Shown here: in pieces, positions 16,851-27,833 of the stretch | Layout: every line of letters begins with the position of its first letter | Position numbering within the stretch: position 1 is the stretch's first letter | NCBI GenBank assembly: GCA_027488935.1 | Contig: JAIYAP010000033.1 | Span: 62,001 to 126,000, forward strand | From: Saprospiraceae bacterium | GTDB taxonomy: Bacteria > Bacteroidota > Bacteroidia > Chitinophagales > Saprospiraceae | Length of the DNA stretch: 64,000 nucleotides | Direction of reading: 5' to 3' | Position numbers and translations under genes: made by a program | Notes under the pieces: model-generated | What the model saw: the letters and a program-made list of their open reading frames with translations, nothing else | The model's database searches: none | Told to the model about the DNA's origin: nothing

Positions 16851-19388
16851 CTATTGTTTTACAAAACGGCCGGTGTACTGGGTTGCGCCCATACGCATGG
16901 TCACCACATAAGTTCCCACTGAAAGCGATTTTACATCCAAACGCGTTTGCCAGTTTTCTGTATTTTTTTCAATCAATAAAGTATTGACCACTTTCCCGGT
17001 ATTGTCTGCGATGGAAATGGCTACCCGACCGTTCCATTCGTTTTGAACATTGGTTTGAATCCAGTTGGTGGTCGGATTTGGGCTCAATTCCAAAGACAGT
17101 TGTTTCAAAATACTGTTTGTACCGGTTGTACCCCATTCATAGGCGCCAATATCGGGCAAACCTACCCGCGGATTGCCCAAAATATCAACAGTTGGTGCTC
17201 CTGAAGCGACCCCTTTATCGATGCAAGGGCTGCCTGGCAAAAGGCGGTAATTGAAGTTACCTGCATCTTCAAACAACGGATCCGCTCCGTTGATGTCCGA
17301 ACCTACTACAAAAAATGCATCTAAGGTATTGTCGGTCACAAAGTTACCACCGGTTGACAACACCGCTGGGCTACCTGCTTCCACTTCATAGTTGGTACCA
17401 ATATTGCTCAGGATCGAATTTTGAATTTGCATCTCTGCAGCGCCATTATCGCCTTCAAATTGGGCAATACCTGCACCCAAGGTTGCAGAGTTGTCAACAA
17501 AAGTGCTGTTGCTGATATTCAAACGCGCCGTTTTTTCGCCAGAAGCATTGGACGAAATTGCACCGCCAGCACCGTCACTAAAATTGGCATTGGACGTAAA
17601 CAGGGAGTTGGTTATGGTCACATCTGCATTGTTGATGTTTATTGCGCCCGCTTGTTGGAATGCGAGGTTTTCACGGAACGTACAACGGTCTACATTCAAA
17701 ATTGACAAATCAAGACTGTCTTCCGAAATATCAACGGCAGCACCAAAATTGGCCGAATTGGCAAAAAACACGGAGTTGGTGATATCCGCCCGAATACCAG
17801 AGGACACGTTGATTGCACCGCCAATTTCATCTGCATTGTTCTCGTTAAAAGTACAATTTTCAATAATCAGGCGGGTCGAATCATTTTGATTGAAAATAGC
17901 ACCACCAAAGCGCGCCAGGTTGGTCGAAAACGTGGAGTTTTTTACGGTAACTTTGGCAACAAAGCCATTGATCAAGGCGCCACCGCTGGTAGTCGCCTGG
18001 TTTAAATTAAAGGTATTGCCATCCAAAATCACATCCGATGTGCTGCCGAAATTGGCCATTACAGCACCAAAATTGGCTTTTTCATTTTCAAACAGGCAAT
18101 TTGATACAGTTACTTTGGCATCACCATTGTACATGGACGCACCAGAAGAAGGTGCCACATTACCAGTAAACTTGCTGTTTTTAATTTGACAGTTTGTTTT
18201 GAAATTGTAAACAGCTGTGCCACCATAATCAAGTGCCGTGTTTTTTTCAAACAAACAGCTGTCAATGACAAATGAACTGATGTTTTCACGGCCATCATTG
18301 TAAATACCCGCTGCATTGGAGGCGTTGTTGTTGCGGAACGTGCTGTTTTTTATGGTAAAATTGGTTTGCCAGTTATACACGGCGGCACCAAAACCATCGG
18401 CAATATTGTTTTCAAACAAGCAATTGTCAATCACAAACGAATTGCCACCTTCCCGTCCGTCGTTGTACATCGCAGCAGCGGTAGAGCCTGTATTGCCCCG
18501 GAATGTGCTGTTTTTTAATACAAATGTCGATTGCCAGGTAAACATCCCGGAGGTAAATTGGCCGGCAATGGTTTTGTTGTTTTCAAATAAACAAGAATCT
18601 ACGACAAAGCCTTTGCAAGATTGCGGGTACAAGGAGCCCCGGGTGGTGATATTATTGCGGAAGGTGCATTTTTTAATCGTTGCATTGTTAGATGTCCGCA
18701 AGTACAAACCAGCGGTTTGAGAAGTGGCGGTATTTCCTTCAAAAATGCAGTTATCAACGATCAAGCCAGCCGAAGCGGCATCCAGTGCTGCCATACCACC
18801 GCCTGAAACGGCCGTATTTTGGGTAAATGTGCAGTTGCGGATGGTCAGTTTAGCCGCTGCAACCAAACCACCGCCGCGTTTTGTCAAGTCTGGATCGGCG
18901 GTTGCTGTTTTAGTAGCGCCGTTGCGAATGATAAAGCCGTCAACGATTGCCCGCAGATTGGCATTGGTTTCATAAACAAGCAAAACGTGCCATGCGTTAT
19001 CGGATTTATTCAGGGCAAGGCTATCCGTTAAGTCGTCGCCATTAATGTCCCCATTCAAAATGGTCACATTGGTCACAAAATTGCGTTGCGCAAGGGTTGT
19101 TTCTGTACCAGCAAAACCGCCGTACAGCGCCACGCCCGAAGCCAGTTCGAACGATTTGTTGGGGGTAGTTGCTGTATTGGGTTTGTAAACGCCCGATGCT
19201 ACCCATATTTGACTATTGGCAGTGGCAGCAGTTAAGGCGGCATCCAGGTTGTTGAAGGCATTGGCCCAGGTTGTGCCATTGTTTGCGCCTAATGCGCCGC
19301 TTTTTACATAAATTACCTGTGCATTGAGTGCCAGCGTGGAACAGCATAGGAAACTAATGCGCAATGTCCATTGGAAAAATTGTTTCAT
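16851..19388 (-). CDS. Secreted right-handed beta-helix protein with T9SS C-terminal sorting domain
   Basis: About 845 residues from the ATG at 19388; the longer frame to 19400 starts with TTG and adds only MHHN. Residues 1-24 are a signal peptide ending LALNA-Q. VIYVKSGALGANNGTTWANAFNNLDAAL opens a parallel beta-helix (about 25-740) built from many repeats of the form I-x-N-C-x-F-x-x-N-x-A (for example DNCLFENN, NSTFRNN), with a choice-of-anchor-Q-like end (SPCIDKGVASGAPTVDILGNPRVGLPDIGAYEWG). The last ~80 residues, from LELSPNPTTNWIQ to GTYVVTMRMGATQYTGRFVKQ, form the type A T9SS sorting domain, so the protein is exported and anchored at or released from the cell surface. Carbohydrate binding or adhesion is likely but no catalytic site is recognisable. 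Confidence 0.9.
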   Translation of the reverse strand: MKQFFQWTLRISFLCCSTLALNAQVIYVKSGALGANNGTTWANAFNNLDAALTAATANSQIWVASGVYKPNTATTPNKSFELASGVALYGGFAGTETTLAQRNFVTNVTILNGDINGDDLTDSLALNKSDNAWHVLLVYETNANLRAIVDGFIIRNGATKTATADPDLTKRGGGLVAAAKLTIRNCTFTQNTAVSGGGMAALDAASAGLIVDNCIFEGNTATSQTAGLYLRTSNNATIKKCTFRNNITTRGSLYPQSCKGFVVDSCLFENNKTIAGQFTSGMFTWQSTFVLKNSTFRGNTGSTAAAMYNDGREGGNSFVIDNCLFENNIADGFGAAVYNWQTNFTIKNSTFRNNNASNAAGIYNDGRENISSFVIDSCLFEKNTALDYGGTAVYNFKTNCQIKNSKFTGNVAPSSGASMYNGDAKVTVSNCLFENEKANFGAVMANFGSTSDVILDGNTFNLNQATTSGGALINGFVAKVTVKNSTFSTNLARFGGAIFNQNDSTRLIIENCTFNENNADEIGGAINVSSGIRADITNSVFFANSANFGAAVDISEDSLDLSILNVDRCTFRENLAFQQAGAININNADVTITNSLFTSNANFSDGAGGAISSNASGEKTARLNISNSTFVDNSATLGAGIAQFEGDNGAAEMQIQNSILSNIGTNYEVEAGSPAVLSTGGNFVTDNTLDAFFVVGSDINGADPLFEDAGNFNYRLLPGSPCIDKGVASGAPTVDILGNPRVGLPDIGAYEWGTTGTNSILKQLSLELSPNPTTNWIQTNVQNEWNGRVAISIADNTGKVVNTLLIEKNTENWQTRLDVKSLSVGTYVVTMRMGATQYTGRFVKQ

Positions 19389-19491
19389 GTTGTGGTGCAA
19401 ATGTTTTTGTTTGTAATATTAGAAAGAGGCTCTATCGGAAACAAAGTTGCAAAAAATAGTATTTTCGAAATAGAGATTTAGACCAGTTTGA

Positions 19492-20835
19492 CTATTTGAT
19501 GCAAATTTGTTCTAAAATGAGTTGCATTTCTGTTTTCCAGGCCTTGCCACTGCCTACGAAATTATTGTGCATAAAACTGAAAATCAACACCTTACCTTTC
19601 CTTGTAATCAAATACCCGCTCAAACATTGCACTCCGCTCATGGAGCCCGACTTTGCATATATATATGGTGTCGCTTGGGTGTTTTTATACCAGCCTTTCA
19701 GCGTACCCTCTGTTCCTCCCGCTGGAAACAAATCAAAAAGGCGTTCCCTTGGTTGTGTTTGCCAAAGCCGATAAAGCAAGGCGACATTGTTTCGGGGGGT
19801 ATTCAGGTTATAACGGGACAATCCACTACCATCTACCCAACGCAGATTTTGTGGCAAAAATGAAAAAAGGCTGTCTTTCGCCCAGTGTATCAAGGTATCT
19901 TGGTTAAATAATCCTGTTTTTTGGCCAGCGCACAGTAACAGCAATTGTTCTGCGATAAAATTATCACTCTGATGCATCATGCGGCGGTAAACGGTGTCGA
20001 CCGGTGTTCCATACCAGGTTTTCTTATCACCCTTGACAACCCCTTTGAGTTGAACAAATGGTCGATGCAAAGTGTCGCTTAATAACGCACCAACATAATC
20101 TGCGGCATGTTGGATCGGGACGCGGGCCTCAAAATTGGTCCAATTGTATTGTGGATTGTAATGCAAATGGTTTTGTGCTCCAAAATACAAGGCATCTTTC
20201 GGTTGTTGCAAGGTATCGGGGTGCAAATAGGCTTGCCAGTATGGAGGCGACACATGCAATTGACTAGAATCGAGGCTAAACACTTGACGCACATTGCCAA
20301 ACAAAGGAAAATTGCTTTTTTCAGCCGAATAAGCCAAATGGGCATCATCCCAAGCCCAACCAGGCCCCAAGCCAAGCACCTCGTTGGCGGTTGTATCACA
20401 AGCCCACCCGAGTATCGGCGCTTTCGACTGCTGTATAAACTCAAATCCGGATTGCCAGGCACTAAATTTCGGGTGTAAGAAACAAGGATCGCCTGTTGGA
20501 TAAATAACAAGTGCTTGTTGATCAAGCGCGTATTTAAATGAAGGCAAACTGTCGCCCAAGAGTTGCAAACAAGTGTACAGGGTCCATATCTTATTGGTAG
20601 AGGCCGGAATAAAATGATTGTCGCCCAGTACATCGCACAATATTTTTCCGGTTTGGGCATCCTGTAGGGTAAATCCGGTGAAGGAATTTGCAAATACGTT
20701 GTTTTCAACGATTTGAGGTCGAATCTTGTGTTTATAGAATCGGGTAGGGGAGCAGGCACCAAACGCCAGCAAGACAGGGAGCAATAGGCAGGTACGTACA
20801 ACAAACCTTTGATGAAATATGAAAAAGCGCTTCAT
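19492..20835 (-). CDS. dacB: D-alanyl-D-alanine carboxypeptidase/endopeptidase, PBP4 (S13) type
   Basis: 447 residues. An N-terminal hydrophobic segment with LLAFGAC (C28) suggests a lipoprotein, although phenylalanine at -3 is weak. The S13 catalytic motifs are present: STNK (S79-K82), SDN in MMHQSDNFIAEQ and KSGSMSG near the C-terminus. Such enzymes trim the stem peptide and cleave cross-links of peptidoglycan. A -7 element (20841-20848) ends only 5 nt before the ATG, so the transcript may be leaderless. No in-frame ATG lies between this start and the signal sequence core. Confidence 0.9.
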   Translation of the reverse strand: MKRFFIFHQRFVVRTCLLLPVLLAFGACSPTRFYKHKIRPQIVENNVFANSFTGFTLQDAQTGKILCDVLGDNHFIPASTNKIWTLYTCLQLLGDSLPSFKYALDQQALVIYPTGDPCFLHPKFSAWQSGFEFIQQSKAPILGWACDTTANEVLGLGPGWAWDDAHLAYSAEKSNFPLFGNVRQVFSLDSSQLHVSPPYWQAYLHPDTLQQPKDALYFGAQNHLHYNPQYNWTNFEARVPIQHAADYVGALLSDTLHRPFVQLKGVVKGDKKTWYGTPVDTVYRRMMHQSDNFIAEQLLLLCAGQKTGLFNQDTLIHWAKDSLFSFLPQNLRWVDGSGLSRYNLNTPRNNVALLYRLWQTQPRERLFDLFPAGGTEGTLKGWYKNTQATPYIYAKSGSMSGVQCLSGYLITRKGKVLIFSFMHNNFVGSGKAWKTEMQLILEQICIK

Positions 20836-20840
20836 TTCAA

Positions 20841-20848
20841 CAAAAGTA
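20841..20848 (-). promoter_or_regulatory. -7 element abutting the dacB start codon
   Basis: The minus strand reads TACTTTTG (complement of 20841-20848), an exact TAnnTTTG, ending 5 nt upstream of the ATG at 20835. No TTG at 17-23 nt is present. If used, transcription begins at or within 1-2 nt of the A of ATG. Confidence 0.4.
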
Positions 20849-20879
20849 GATATAAATCATAAATAGGCTCGAAAATGTA

Positions 20880-21833
20880 TTACCGAAACAAGGATTCAAC
20901 AAATGCCTTTTTATTAAAAATCTGCAATTTGTCGATGGATTCGCCCACACCGATGTAGCGGATAGGTATTTTAAACTGATCGCTGATGCTGATTGCCACG
21001 CCGCCTTTGGCTGTACCGTCCAGTTTGGTCAGCGCAAGTGCCGTAATAGGGGCTACTTCAGTGAATTGTTTGGCCTGTTCCTGGGCATTTTGTCCAGTTG
21101 AGGCATCCAAAACCAACAATACGTCATGTGGTGCACCGGGTAGTTTTTTATCAATGGAGCGGTGTATTTTACCCAACTCCTGCATGAGGTGTGTTTTATT
21201 GTGTAAGCGGCCGGCGGTATCGATAATCGCAATGTCGCAATTATTGGCAATTGCGTAATTGGTCGTTTCATAAGCAACTGCGGCAGGATCGGCGTTCATA
21301 CCTTTGGAGTAAAAGTCGCAACCCACCCGGTCGGCCCAGATGCCGAGTTGATCCACAGCAGCGGCACGGAAGGTGTCGGCTGCTCCGAGTACCACTTTAT
21401 AGCCTTTTTGTTTAAATTGGTGGGCAAGTTTGCCGATCGTAGTGGTTTTACCCACGCCATTTACCCCAATGACCAACAGCACATAGGGGTGTTTCCCTTC
21501 CGGAATATCAAAATCTTCTAAATCTTCAGTATTGTTTTCGGCCAGCATTTGCACAATTTCATCGCGCAAAATACCATTGAGCTCGTTGATATTCATATAC
21601 TTATCGCGTGCAACCCGGGCCTCAATGCGCTGAATAATTTTAATGGTCGTATCCAGGCCCACATCGCTCGAAATTAAAACCTGCTCCAATTCATCCAGCA
21701 CGGATTCATCTACCTCGCTCTTGCCCGCTACCGCCCGGGTAATTTTACCCAGAAAGCCTTCCTTTGTTTTTTCAAGGCCTTTTTCAAGGTCTTCTTTCTT
21801 ATCCCGACTAAAAAACTTATCAAAAAATCCCAT
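20880..21833 (-). CDS. ftsY: Signal recognition particle receptor FtsY
   Basis: 317 residues: helical N domain (about 1-110) then the G domain with P-loop GVNGVGKTTTIGKLA (about 123-137), ADTFRAAAVDQL, DTAGRLHNK, TKLDGTAKGG and a closing GVGESIDKLQIFN, all diagnostic of the SRP GTPase receptor. It lacks the long acidic A domain of E. coli FtsY, as is usual in Bacteroidetes, but has a short Lys/Glu-rich start. It docks ribosome-SRP complexes to the SecYEG translocon. Confidence 0.96.
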   Translation of the reverse strand: MGFFDKFFSRDKKEDLEKGLEKTKEGFLGKITRAVAGKSEVDESVLDELEQVLISSDVGLDTTIKIIQRIEARVARDKYMNINELNGILRDEIVQMLAENNTEDLEDFDIPEGKHPYVLLVIGVNGVGKTTTIGKLAHQFKQKGYKVVLGAADTFRAAAVDQLGIWADRVGCDFYSKGMNADPAAVAYETTNYAIANNCDIAIIDTAGRLHNKTHLMQELGKIHRSIDKKLPGAPHDVLLVLDASTGQNAQEQAKQFTEVAPITALALTKLDGTAKGGVAISISDQFKIPIRYIGVGESIDKLQIFNKKAFVESLFR

Positions 21834-21911
21834 CCGTTACGGTAATGCTTATGATTTAATGGAATGCTGTGCTTGACGCTGCATTGGTTTTGGGCAAATA
21901 AAGAACAGCGC

Positions 21912-22679
21912 CTAAATATCGTGGTTGCGACGTACCGAATCCATCAACGCCGACTTTTTCCGACGCGATACTTCAATCGAATCGCCATTATCCAGGATCA
22001 GGTATCCGCCTTCTCCTTTTATATAGGTTTTCATAAAATTCATGTTCACAATGTGTTTTTTGTGCACACGAACAAAATTGAGTTGAGCCAGGGTGTCTTC
22101 GTAGGCTTTAATGGTGCGGCTTGCCGTAATTTTATCGCCCGTATTGAGCATAAAATGGGTGTAGTTATCCTCAGCCTCTAGTCGTACAATTTCACTCAGG
22201 CGTACAAAATGGACGCCATCCAGGGCAGAGATGCCGATTTTTTCAAAAGCATTGGCACCTGTTGGATTATAATTTTGTTGTAAAACCTCCAAACGTGCTT
22301 TGGTATCGGTATTTTTCAAACGAATGCGGCTCACAGCGCGCATTAATTCTTCCCGTTCAATGGGTTTGGTTACATAGTCGATGGCGGCAAATTCGAAGGC
22401 TTTTAAAGCGTATTTGTCGTAAGCAGTGACAAATATGATGTCAAAAGGCACTTCATCTAATTGTTGAAGTCCTTGAAATACAAGGCCGTCGGGCAAGCTG
22501 ATGTCTAAGAAAGCAACATCGTATTGGTTATCGCGCTCCTCGTTGATCAATTTGAGTAAATCGGCATTGGAGCCACCTGTGGCAACTACTTCTACATCTG
22601 GACAATACATCCGGAGTAGATTTTTCAGGTTTTCGAGGCCTTCTGGCTCGTCTTCAATCAGGAGTGCTCTTGTTGTCAT
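21912..22679 (-). CDS. LytTR-family response regulator
   Basis: 255 residues from the ATG at 22679 (MTTRALLIEDEPEGL); the longer frame to 22730 would run into the mltD 3' end and adds nothing conserved. The receiver domain has phospho-acceptor D59 (VAFLDISLPDG), switch T in VTAYDKYA and K in VTKPIER. The LytTR DNA-binding domain occupies about 150-250 (IVRLEAEDNYTHFML, LNFVRVHKKHIVNM, SIEVSRRKK). The matching LytS-type kinase is not adjacent. The gene begins 19 nt after mltD and is probably co-transcribed, which hints at envelope-linked control. Confidence 0.92.
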   Translation of the reverse strand: MTTRALLIEDEPEGLENLKNLLRMYCPDVEVVATGGSNADLLKLINEERDNQYDVAFLDISLPDGLVFQGLQQLDEVPFDIIFVTAYDKYALKAFEFAAIDYVTKPIEREELMRAVSRIRLKNTDTKARLEVLQQNYNPTGANAFEKIGISALDGVHFVRLSEIVRLEAEDNYTHFMLNTGDKITASRTIKAYEDTLAQLNFVRVHKKHIVNMNFMKTYIKGEGGYLILDNGDSIEVSRRKKSALMDSVRRNHDI

Positions 22680-22698
22680 GGTGTGTGTGAAAAACAGA

Positions 22699-24192
22699 TT
22701 AGAATTGCCGGATTTTAAGGCGCATTCCAAATCGAATTTGATCGTTGCCGTTTATTTTGCGCAAACTTTCTACCGAGGTTGCGTATTGGCGGGCAATATC
22801 TTCCAGGGATTCGTTGCGTCTGACGGTATGGTACTGGTATTCGACGGGTTTGGCTTGAAATGGCGTCGGCTGCAAAGATGCGTTAACTCCGGTATTTTTT
22901 TCTAATGCGTTATCAATTGTTTCTGTTTTTTTTGCTTTAGGGGCGTTGTTTTTTGGCTTTGCTTGCGTGGGCGCTTCAATTTTCAAACCAGCATGGCGTT
23001 GTACGTAAACTGGATTCCAGATTACAATTTCCTGACCGGCATCGACGTAATTTGATTCCAGGTTGTTCCAGGTTTTGAGGTGGTCTCCAATCAGGCCGTA
23101 TTTTTGAGCGAGTTGGTCAATATGTTCTGCCTGTTGCGCACCCGTCATCGTTTTCCAGTAACGTCCATCTCCCATGGTACTGTTTACGTACATATCATTG
23201 TTTTCAATGGAATAGCTACGGCTGCTTACACTGTTCAAATAACGGATAAAGGCGGGCATTACCCTGCGTGGCAACAGCACGTAATTTCCTTCGGTGCTTG
23301 GTGGCACATAATCGCGTTTAAAACCGGAATTCAAGGTTTTGATGACATTGTAATCAATGCCAGTTGCATCCGAAATAGCGCGGAAAGACAGGCCATCATA
23401 CACATTAATATGTCCGGTCAATTGTTCATCCAGGTCTGGAATATTTGGAGTCAAACCATGTATTTGATAAAAATTGCAGATATAAGAGGCTGCGATAAAG
23501 GCGGGTACATAATTTCGGGTTTCTTGGGGGAGAAAACGCATAATGTTCCAGAAGTTGCGGCTACCGGCCTTTTTGATGGCCGAATTGACGCGGGTTGGTC
23601 CGCTATTATAGGCCGCCAAGGCCAAAGCCCAGTCATCAAACTGGTGGTAAAGGTCTCTAAGGTATCGTACCGCTGCATCGGTGCTTTTCACCGGGTTGCT
23701 GCGATCTTCCACCGCGCTATTCGTACGCAAACCATATTCACTGCCCGTAGAAGGCATAAATTGCCACAAACCAGTAGCGCCCACTTTGGATACGGCTTTG
23801 GGATTGAGGGCGGATTCGACGACGGCTAAAAATTTCAGGTCGACCGGCATGCCTTCTGCTTTCAATTTTTCTTCAAAAAGCGGGAAGTAGGTGAGGCGTT
23901 TGCCCAGCATGTTTTTTGCTTTGTCGGGTTTTACACGCACATAAGTATTGATGTAACTTCGAACGACATCTGTAGCGCGCATTTCCACGCATCCAGGGAT
24001 TTGGGCTAAACGTTCTTGCAATTCTTTTTCAGTAACTGGAATGAACCCTAAATCGCCTTTCGCGGTAAAAACAGGGGCATTCGTAGCATCTTCAATCTGA
24101 TCTGGATTATTATCCTGGGCATCCAACGAAGTACAAAGCAAGGCGGTCAAAACAAAGACGAACCAGCAGAAAACACGGTTTCTAAACTGCAT
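22699..24192 (-). CDS. mltD: Membrane-bound lytic transglycosylase D-like, SLT plus LysM
   Basis: 497 residues. Signal peptide about 1-25 (TSLDA-Q). The SLT domain (about 110-220) has catalytic E126 in LAVVESALNPKAVSKVGATGLWQFMPSTG and the AAYNSGPTRVNSAI motif. A central LysM-like stretch (about 270-330, YDGLSFRAISDATGIDYNVIKTLN) and a clear C-terminal LysM (about 455-497, YHTVRRNESLEDIARQYATSVESLRKINGN) bind peptidoglycan. The enzyme cleaves glycan strands to 1,6-anhydro-muropeptides. No lipobox is evident, unlike E. coli MltD. Confidence 0.9.
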   Translation of the reverse strand: MQFRNRVFCWFVFVLTALLCTSLDAQDNNPDQIEDATNAPVFTAKGDLGFIPVTEKELQERLAQIPGCVEMRATDVVRSYINTYVRVKPDKAKNMLGKRLTYFPLFEEKLKAEGMPVDLKFLAVVESALNPKAVSKVGATGLWQFMPSTGSEYGLRTNSAVEDRSNPVKSTDAAVRYLRDLYHQFDDWALALAAYNSGPTRVNSAIKKAGSRNFWNIMRFLPQETRNYVPAFIAASYICNFYQIHGLTPNIPDLDEQLTGHINVYDGLSFRAISDATGIDYNVIKTLNSGFKRDYVPPSTEGNYVLLPRRVMPAFIRYLNSVSSRSYSIENNDMYVNSTMGDGRYWKTMTGAQQAEHIDQLAQKYGLIGDHLKTWNNLESNYVDAGQEIVIWNPVYVQRHAGLKIEAPTQAKPKNNAPKAKKTETIDNALEKNTGVNASLQPTPFQAKPVEYQYHTVRRNESLEDIARQYATSVESLRKINGNDQIRFGMRLKIRQF

Positions 24193-26054
<1,862 letters not shown>

Positions 26055-26069
26055 TATCATAGACTAACT

Positions 26070-26111
26070 TGCAGGTATGGTTGAGCATGTTTGATGTTCA
26101 ACCATACTGCA
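26070..26111 (+). promoter_or_regulatory. Intercistronic hairpin between atpD and atpC
   Basis: TGCAGGTATGGTTGA (26070-26084) pairs with TCAACCATACTGCA (26098-26111), a 14-bp stem with one bulged base and a 13-nt loop; AACCATACAACC just downstream can compete for the same arm. There is no T-tract, so it is more likely an mRNA-stability or expression-ratio element than a terminator. Confidence 0.6.
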
Positions 26112-26135
26112 GTTTAACCATACAACCATCCAAAG

Positions 26136-26387
26136 ATGAACTTAGTGATTCTTTCTCCCGAAGCCGAACTTTTTGCCGGTGAAGTGAAATCTGTAAAGGT
26201 ACCCGGCTCAGATGGTTCTTTTCAAATTTTGAATAACCATGCTGCCATTGTTTCCTCCCTTGATAAAGGATCGGTGCACATTGTAAAGGAAAATGGAGAG
26301 AAATTCGATTTTCAGGTGGCAGGCGGCTTTGTTGAAATGCTCAACAACGAAGTTTCCTTGCTGGTTTCTGGTGTAGAAGGGTTTTAA
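26136..26387 (+). CDS. atpC: ATP synthase F1 subunit epsilon (beta-sandwich domain only)
   Basis: 83 residues containing the N-terminal beta sandwich of epsilon (LVILSPEAELFAGEVKSVKVPGSDGSFQILNNHAAIVSSL). The C-terminal helical hairpin that inhibits ATP hydrolysis in longer homologues is absent, a common state in Bacteroidetes. It follows atpD by 81 nt, across the hairpin at 26070-26111. Confidence 0.93.
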   Translation: MNLVILSPEAELFAGEVKSVKVPGSDGSFQILNNHAAIVSSLDKGSVHIVKENGEKFDFQVAGGFVEMLNNEVSLLVSGVEGF

Positions 26388-26404
26388 TTATACCCTTTCA
26401 ATTT

Positions 26405-26449
26405 AAAAAGCCTTGTTAAACGTCTCCGGTTAGCAAGGCTTTTTCTTTG
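26405..26449 (+). terminator. Terminator of atpD-atpC
   Basis: AAAAAGCCTTG (26405-26415) pairs perfectly with CAAGGCTTTTT (26434-26444). The T-tract is part of the stem. The -33 element of the next gene begins at 26446, immediately after. Confidence 0.75.
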
Positions 26450-26475
26450 GTATCCATTTCTATCCCGTACTTTTG
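26446..26475 (+). promoter_or_regulatory. Promoter of the lipoprotein gene at 26509
   Basis: TTTG at 26446-26449, 18-nt spacer, TACTTTTG at 26468-26475; predicted start about 26482. The longer frame beginning at the TTG of 26473 would start inside the promoter, which fixes the real start at 26509. Confidence 0.7.
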
Positions 26476-26508
26476 CAGCCAATGCTAAGTTTGCGTAAAT
26501 TTGATCTG

Positions 26509-27579
26509 ATGAAAAAACTACTTTTTGCCCTTCCGTTACTTGGATTGCTGTGGACGGGCTGTTCGAATGATTTTGAAGTTACCGCCCCGTGGAAAGAAGT
26601 ACCGGTGGTTTATGCGATTCTTTCTGCCAAGGATACCGCAAATTATGTGCGGGTGGAGAAAGCATTCCTGGATCCCGATGAGAGTGCCCTGGTGATTGCT
26701 CAAATTGCCGATTCTTTGTATTACCCCGCTGATGCAATTACGGTGTTTATGGAGCACGTTAAAACCAAGGTGAAAGTACAATTAACCCGAGTGGATGGCA
26801 ACCTGGATGGACATCCTCGTCAACCAGGCACCTTTGCAACAACCCCTAACTGGTTGTATAAGTTAAAATCGCCCAATGGCGCCAAATTGATAGCTGGCGA
26901 TAAATACCGCCTGATTGTGGTGCGTGCCGATGGAAAAAAAGACATTACCTCGGTTACAACGGTACCCAATGAGTTTGTGTTCAACACACCCAACCCTGCT
27001 GATATTCCTCCAAAAATTACTTTTCAAACCGATAAAACGGCCTCTTTGCGTTGGTTGGGTGATACCAGTAGTGTATTGTTCGATGTGGATATGGTCGTTC
27101 GTTATCGGGTAGAAGCGGGCAATGGTACCACCTTGTTTCGTCGTTCTATAAAATGGAGTGTGGCCAAAAACCTGCAACGGGGCGCATTTCCAATCAGCAC
27201 CACACAAGGACCATTTTATACCACCAATTATGAAGTATCTGGTAACCGGTTTTTTGAGCTTGTTGCCAATCAAATCAAGGCCGACGATTTGGCGGGAATT
27301 GATACGATTTCCAACGAGCGTTTTCGATATTTCGAAGGCATTGACCTGGTGATTAATGGCGGCGGGTCCGAAATTTACCAGTATTTGCAAACTGTTTCGG
27401 CGAATTCGGGGTTGACCGGATCGGAGATTATTTCCTCGTACACAAATATTTCGGAAGGATATGGTGTCTTTACTGCAAAAAACACAAGCACCCTTTCTAA
27501 CTTGAAAGTTACGGAACTGACGATCAATTCCATGAATACAAACCCACTTACGAAAGTCTTGAATTTTAAATTTTTCTAA
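26509..27579 (+). CDS. Bacteroidetes outer-membrane-type lipoprotein of unknown function
   Basis: 356 residues from the ATG at 26509. The signal peptide ends LLGLLWTGC with lipidated C18. The mature part begins SNDFEVTAPWKEVPVVYAILSAKDTANYVRVEKAFLD, a layout reminiscent of DUF4249-like lipoproteins (beta-rich, often encoded near TonB-dependent receptors), but no receptor gene is near and the family call is tentative. It is predicted to be mostly beta strand with no catalytic motif. It has its own promoter and no co-directional partner within 500 nt. Confidence 0.75.
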   Translation: MKKLLFALPLLGLLWTGCSNDFEVTAPWKEVPVVYAILSAKDTANYVRVEKAFLDPDESALVIAQIADSLYYPADAITVFMEHVKTKVKVQLTRVDGNLDGHPRQPGTFATTPNWLYKLKSPNGAKLIAGDKYRLIVVRADGKKDITSVTTVPNEFVFNTPNPADIPPKITFQTDKTASLRWLGDTSSVLFDVDMVVRYRVEAGNGTTLFRRSIKWSVAKNLQRGAFPISTTQGPFYTTNYEVSGNRFFELVANQIKADDLAGIDTISNERFRYFEGIDLVINGGGSEIYQYLQTVSANSGLTGSEIISSYTNISEGYGVFTAKNTSTLSNLKVTELTINSMNTNPLTKVLNFKFF

Positions 27580-27760
27580 ATTCAGGGGCTATAAAGGGGA
27601 TAAAATGCAATTTGACAGACATATTAGCTTCGTTTTTTGTGTTAAATTAGATAAATTTGATTCACAAAAAGCATCCTTAAATTGAGGCAAAGTGTTTGTT
27701 TTTAATAAGTTACATATTTAAAGATAACTTTTTGCAGTTCACAACCTTGAAAAAATGTCA

Positions 27761-27791
27761 TTGTATTCTATCTTTTCCCAACCCACTTTTG
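27761..27791 (+). promoter_or_regulatory. Near-consensus promoter of the ncRNA candidate
   Basis: TTG at 27761-27763, 20-nt spacer, CACTTTTG at 27784-27791 (one mismatch to TAnnTTTG). Predicted start about 27798. Confidence 0.4.
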
Positions 27792-27833
27792 TAGGGTGAA
27801 TGGTGGTGTACAATGGTTTGCCGCCAGAGATAA

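Noticed and set aside
16851-19388. Tandem repeats in the beta-helix gene as a mobile or CRISPR-like element
   Set aside because: They are degenerate codon-level repeats of one coding frame and match the beta-helix coil period, not spaced identical repeats.
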